Shown here: in pieces, positions 58,862 to 64,000 of the stretch
Layout of the letters: each line of letters opens with the position of its first letter
How positions within the stretch are numbered: position 1 is the first letter of the stretch
Assembly: GCA_947044405.1 (NCBI GenBank)
Contig: CAMRHE010000077.1
Location: 6,849,501 to 6,913,500 of the forward strand
From: Leptodactylus fallax
Taxonomy: Eukaryota > Chordata > Amphibia > Anura > Leptodactylidae
Length of the DNA: 64,000 nt
Reading direction: 5' to 3'
Notes under the pieces: generated by a model
Database searches by the model: none
The model's input: only the letters and a program-made list of their open reading frames with translations
Told to the model about the DNA's origin: nothing
Position numbers and translations under genes: made by a program

Positions 58862-60542
58862 GCCATAGGCAAACTCAAAACATAGCAGAATTTTATCTTA
58901 ATTTCATTTTTCAAGTTAGCTCTCCCCCAGAAGGAAGAAAACTGTTTTTTTTTAGTGCCACCTATTGGTAAATAAATTTCCGACCCATAAAAAAGCCTTA
59001 TGGGTCGGACATTAACATTAGTAGATTCCTATAGATTGTATTAGAGGGAGTTTTCGTTCTTCTACAGGAGAGATAATTTGCATATTTTTCCCATGAAACT
59101 TTGCCTGTGAGACTCCATACACCAGCTGGATATCCTATATGAGAACCAATAACTGTCTCCCAATCCAAACTGAGTTTTATCTTGAATTTTTATGCATTAG
59201 AAAGGTTACAGACCTCCATGCAGCTCCATGCAGATTATATTCCTCATGAGTTAAATTATGGGACCCTGTACGGCATGTACTCTTATAAAGGTCCACAAAA
59301 AAAGACCACAACTTTTTTCACAAGCTCTACGTACCCTACTGTAAAGTAAACTAGCCTTATTGCTATCCTGATTTCATATACAACACTACTCGTGTTAATT
59401 CTACTGTGTATTAAAGAGGTGATAACATAAAAAAAAAATCCATAAAATCTAGATAAATAGTACAGAACATATTTAGCATTTAGATTTAGACACATTTTTG
59501 GTCTGCCCCAACCATCTGATATTGGCCAAGGTCAAAAAAAAATTTGCAAGCTACAGGTTATGTCAAATCGGATATTAAATGGTGTTATTGACCATCATAG
59601 TACAGCAGTATAGTCACATCAATAGATAGTATGTGAAAAATTATTACTTGGGATTTTCTCATTTTGGCTTCTAGCAGTAAGCAAAATATCAACCACTAAA
59701 GTAAAAGTGACACACAACCCTTGTTTTGTGCTCTCTCCAAAGACTAGTTTCTTCTGCCCATACGTCTTGCAACCGCCTGCACAGTCCTGCCTTTTCTATC
59801 TCCTTGCATTTATCTGCTCATTTATATCCCTGATTTATGGAGGCACTCTATACATGACGACAGAATCATAAATTCTGCCGGATGTCTGTGCATGGAAAAT
59901 GAACCCTTTCCCTCACAGAGACACTAAGAGCATAATGGCATGAGTAAGCTAGCCTAGCGCAGGCACAGATCCTCGCATGCAGGGCAGGAAAGAGTGTAGC
60001 CACTACTCTAAGATATAGAAGGAAATATTGGGGTCACCCTGGTGTAATGGCGCTATACTAACTCTATTACCTCTATAAAGAAGAGTTTGAGCAGTATTGG
60101 CATCAGATGATAAAAAGATAGACTTTAAGCGGCTGTGTATTCATGTGACCTTTATAATCTCTAGCGTATCTTTTGTTATTCAAAGTAAATTCATTTTTTA
60201 CGCTTTTCTTTCTGCCATTGGTCATATTCCCTAAGATATTTATATTATAGCACAAAGCAGATCACATTTCTCTAGTGCTTCTTAAAATGTAAGGCGGACA
60301 TCAGTACAGCTATTCCCCCTCCCCCCACCCACCCACCCGCTACCGCCAGCCATCTATGGCACACCGTTCTGTAATACAATATCCTTGGTGTACTCAAACT
60401 TTACCACACCTGAAGCCTTATTTCATGACAATATCCAAAGTGGAACTAGACTGGGTATACATGCATGATAAATGGATTGTATGCCCCGCTGTTCTGTAGA
60501 TTTTTTGTGACATTGCAGTGATAATTCAATAATTTTGAAAGG
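58862..60542. other. Intronic sequence, nothing delimited
   Basis: A small hairpin (TTCCGACCCATAAAAAAGCC / TTATGGGTCGGACA) lies at about 58978..59010. A C-rich (CCCA)n tract lies at about 60314..60339. Otherwise unassigned. Confidence 0.4.
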
Positions 60543-60776
60543 TAAGGCGGGCATACACTTTCACTAGCTGTCTGCCAATTTCCATTCCTACTGACCTCCC
60601 CATACTCATACACACTAAGATAGGTCAAGTCTACATATATTTTTAATGGGGAGAAGGGAATAAGATTTTGCCCGACACCTCTGTTGGTTTCTCTGAGAAC
60701 AAAAGATTGGACATGTAGAAATTCAACATATCTGATCCATTTTTTCTTAACATCTTATACACCTTATATGTTAGCC
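60543..60776. repeat. GGCATACAC-type repeat, decayed
   Basis: Starts AGGCGGGCATACACTTTCAC then TAGCTGTCTGCC, like the left end at 54990. The right end (TACACCTTATATGTTAGCC) is poorly preserved. Confidence 0.45.
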
Positions 60777-61279
60777 TGTTCCCTCTGAAATCAACAAGTT
60801 TTTATGTGTTTAGCCAGTTTAAAAAAGTTCATTTCCAATAGTATTCTCCATGTAGCTTGAGACTGGACATCAAACAGAGGAGACCAAAGAGGTTATAAGT
60901 CTCGCATTTGGGCCTTTTACATGGGCCGACAATCACCCAAATGATCATTCACATGACTGTTTGTTCCTGCTGTGTGTGAACATGTCAAGAATTTAAATGA
61001 CAAACGAAAAATGACTAATTTGTCTAATCACATATTTTATGTTGACATAGACATCGCCATTTGATGGCAGTATACTACACCCCCCTTTGTAAACAACTGA
61101 AAACTGTATAGGGGTGCTGGGGTTACAAATGATCATACAAATAGAATAAATATTCATACAAAAATCCTCACAAACATTGCAACATATAGATAAAGGTAAA
61201 CCATTGCTAATCGACTTATTACATGACTAATCGCACTCTTTGTGGGCAATTTATCTGCCTTTGTCAAAAGATTCCTTAA
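60777..61279. other. Intronic sequence, nothing recognised
   Basis: Unassigned intron sequence preceding the TTAA MITE. Confidence 0.45.
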
Positions 61280-61744
61280 AAGGGATTTTCCGGTGAATAT
61301 AACCATATTTAGATTTGTAGACAATTAAAGGTTAAGTTATTAAAATTTTTTAAAGAGTTTTAAAGATTTTCTCTAACCTTCTTAGCAGTGACAGTCTTAT
61401 CTTGATCGTTGCCAATGGATATGACCATGAAAACAGGGATTATCTATGGTCTGGCATTTGTCAGAAACCCAGCCATGATTTCCTTATTGTGGACTAGTTA
61501 TCAGGCAGGGACACTACATGCAGAAATCATGGCTGGATTTCATAGTATAGAAAGTTTCTGCATTCAGGGTTGTATCCATTGGCAACCGATCAAGACAACA
61601 GATGTCACCACTGAGATCGTCAGAGAAAAATTAGATGGTTAGAGAAAAATGTCTGCAAAAATTTTTATTACTTCTATTTGCAAAAATGTTTCAATTTTAA
61701 TTGTCTTCCATTTTAAATATGGTTATGTTTGTGGGAAACCCCCT
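61280..61744. mobile_element. TTAA-flanked MITE (465 bp), complete copy of the 14.87-kb family
   Basis: TTAA at 61276..61279 and 61745..61748. Left (A)AGGGATTTTCCGGTGAATAT then AACCATATTTAGATTTG; right is the inverse of AGGGGGTTTCCCACAAACAT then AACCATATTTAAAATGG. ATAACCAT and GACAATTAAA occur at the same offsets in both arms. Confidence 0.88.
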
Positions 61745-61748
61745 TTAA

Positions 61749-63079
61749 GTGTAAACCAGACTCTAGTCCTACTACCTTGGGGTATCTTGACGCTACCCCC
61801 ACCTTATGTATCTGCACTAAGATAAAGTTAAGAATATGGGTTTTCTACTTCTTGATGCAATTAATCTCTAATATCTTGCGAGACATCTGTGGTCAGTTTA
61901 GCAGCAATGCCCATGGAATATTTGCGATAATTGCACACGGCTTCATCTACACAGGGTATGTTAAACCCTTATCTTAATTGTACTGTTTTAATTAGAAAGA
62001 AATGTCTATACTGTCTCTGATACAAAGTAAGACAAATGTTACGGATTGAACAAAATAGCCTGCTATCTTCTGTTAAATCAAATAACTACATCTCTGATAG
62101 ACCATTGTGATTTGTGCGAGGGGCGAAGCAATACAGATCCCTTATTGTCTCTGAGGATCCAAGAAAACACAAACAGCTGCCATAAACCAACAATATGTTT
62201 AGAGCTCGCACTTTGCCACAAAATGAATCCCACTCATTTTGATTGTATTGCGTAGGACACACAAGCCGATGGAGTGGGTGACACAATATAGGAGCTAAGA
62301 GAGCTGAAATGTATTAAGACAGGGAAATGCTCAACAGATAAGGTAACTTAGATATCTACAGGGACTTGATTTACAACATTTATTTCCAAGACAAGTTTAC
62401 AGAAATGGTATTTAAATATACTGCGTCTCGATCACAGGCCTTGGTAAAACTCATTACACTTATCATTGCCAAAAGCTTATTGGTTCTTTGTAAAAAAAAA
62501 GAACCCTTAATCTCTCCTTGGCTCCTAAGGCTGACTAACCTCTCTTGTTCTCTTGCCCAGTCCAACTTATTGTGGAGTTTCATTCTCCCTGGGTCAGCAT
62601 AAAACACACATCTAATCGCTCACAGTTATCTATCGCTCTGTGCTACTGTCTGAAACAAAGCACAATATCAGCGCCGTGTATCTCTTCTCGCTCCCTCGGT
62701 GTCTGTCTATTCTTCTGCCAGAGTAAAGAACAAATCTCACCTCCTGATAATATATGTTTTCAGCATCTTTCGCTATTTTCCTCCTTGTACTACATCTCCT
62801 CCTTTCCCCTTTTCTACTATACTCAGCTTATTTCTTTTTAAAGGTGATACAGACACCCTAAACTATTGACCACAAGGATGCTTGGATGTCCATGGCCTAT
62901 GACCTGCTGAGATATTGTTGCACTAAACTACAAAATGTGCATTCTTTTTAGGGAATAATAGCTGAAAATACATAAAGTCAAAATGGAAGTGAGTGAAATA
63001 CTTACCAATAGCCTGCAGTTACCACTAGACAGCCAGACCGGAGATTACATTTACTTATTTTACAACTAACTTTTCTTAA
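61749..63079. other. Intronic sequence, nothing recognised
   Basis: No repeat ends were found. Frames at 62366..62841 overlap on both strands without motifs. Confidence 0.4.
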
Positions 63080-63281
63080 ATGAGTTATCCAGATTAGAAA
63101 ACATGGCTGCTTTCTTCTTCTTAGAAAGTGAAACTATGTCCATTGGTCACATGGAAATGTTACAGCTCATCCCCATTCAATTGAATCAGACTAAGCTGCA
63201 GCATAGCCCAATGACCAACAGATATGATGTCACTTCCTGGGAAGAAGAAAGCAGCCTATTTTCTAATCCTGAATAAGCCCT
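63080..63281. mobile_element. TTAA-flanked foldback MITE (202 bp)
   Basis: TTAA at 63076..63079 and 63282..63285. The left arm ATTAGAAAACATGGCTGCTT then TCTTCTTCTT pairs with right AAGAAGAAAGCAGCCTATTT then TCTAAT. TGTCCATTGGTCACATGG is shared with 30.1 kb. Confidence 0.85.
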
Positions 63282-63344
63282 TTAAGTCAGCTTTTGTGTC
63301 AAGGTCCTTGCATAGTCTAGTTAACTTTATATAAATGTACTGTA

Positions 63345-63606
63345 AGGCTGGCCCTACATATAGGTGAATGTCAGCTGAACCCACAACTTTCAATGGGGAG
63401 CAGTTGATACCCTACAATGTTTGGGAGTATTCTGTTAGGGGCTAGAAGGGTTTGGCACACTGGATTTCTACATGATGAATCCTTTTGTTTTCACAGGAGA
63501 TAAGTTGTCACCAGAAATGGCTCGGGAAAGGGGATCAAGATTTTGGAGCAATTGTTGTTGGCAGAATAAGTGCTCAGTTGGCAGCCACCTAAAGTGTATG
63601 GCAGCC
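63345..63606. mobile_element. GGC(C/T)GGCC(C/A)TACA-ended foldback element
   Basis: Left GGCTGGCCCTACATATAGGT then GAATGTCAGCTGAAC; right inverse GTGCTCAGTTGGCAGCCACC then TAAAGTGTATGGCAGCCC. Related to the 54.99-kb copy by its tips. Confidence 0.65.
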
Positions 63607-64000
63607 CTCCGGCATAAGTTGTCATAACTGATACTACAGGATGGATGCTCCCAGTCTAAAGGGAATTTTCCCAGGATCATCATTTATAACATATCCACAG
63701 AAAAGGATCATTTACTGCTCATTGGGGGCCACACTGTTGGGGCCAATCACAAACATGAGGGTCTTTGTCCTATGATGGTCAAACATGTGCACTGCTGCTC
63801 CATTTCAAGGGTATAGGACTGATGAAGGCAGCCCAGCGCTTTACTCAGAGGAAGCTTTGTAGGAAGATGGTCTGGAGAACCTTCAAGTTCTCCTTCTTCA
63901 TTTATTTCCGACGTGCTGGAATTTCCAATAAAAGGGCATGTACCAAGTCATCTCTACTGAATGAATGAGAAGTTCATCTGTTATACAGTTATATTTATTT

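Larger units (their letters stand above)
51501..64000 (-). other. ERBB4: ERBB4 intron 1, 3' portion
   Basis: At least 12.5 kb upstream of exon 2 in gene orientation. No exon-1-like frame with a signal peptide followed by a donor was seen, so intron 1 continues past the window. Confidence 0.85.

Noticed and set aside
51501..64000. Search for ERBB4 exon 1 (signal peptide)
   Set aside because: No minus-strand frame with an ATG, hydrophobic leader and phase-compatible donor was found, so it probably lies beyond the window.

Overview
This window is vertebrate nuclear DNA, almost certainly from a frog (Anura). It lies inside one large gene, ERBB4, which encodes a neuregulin-receptor tyrosine kinase and runs on the minus strand. 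Two short spliced exons are recognisable: exon 2 (51349..51500, 152 bp) and exon 3 (1166..1352, 187 bp). Both have consensus splice sites and compatible phases, and together they encode part of the first extracellular ligand-binding (L1) domain. The rest of the window is intron: the 5' end of intron 3 (1..1165), all of intron 2 (1353..51348, about 50 kb) and the 3' end of intron 1 (51501..64000). Exon 1 (signal peptide) and exon 4 are not in the window.

The introns are rich in transposon remains of types familiar from frog genomes. The best preserved is a 1,630-bp Tc1-like element (23997..25626) with a TA duplication, terminal inverted repeats of about 270 bp and a near-intact DD38E transposase spoiled by one in-frame TGA. 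It sits inside an older dispersed repeat that also carries a SINE-like insertion. Foldback MITEs flanked by TTAA recur throughout (3.76, 13.9, 14.3, 14.9, 20.1, 42.9, 49.9, 58.5, 58.8, 61.3 and 63.1 kb). A near-perfect 407-bp palindrome lies at 27.2-27.6 kb. A 79-bp tandem minisatellite of about 6.7 copies lies at 32.8-33.35 kb. A 5'-truncated LINE tail with a 16-bp target-site duplication lies 410 bp upstream of exon 2. Many AT-rich dispersed repeats and microsatellites complete the picture.

No complete second gene, structural RNA gene, CRISPR array or prokaryotic feature is visible, and I saw no convincing novel biological system. The most interesting points are an apparent N-glycosylation sequon gained in ERBB4 exon 2 at a position that is Asp in human ErbB proteins, the recently active-looking DD38E element whose left inverted repeat carries an antisense copy of the transposase C-terminus, the nested and adjoining TTAA elements, and the long young palindrome. 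Human comparisons and repeat-family names come from memory; no search was run.
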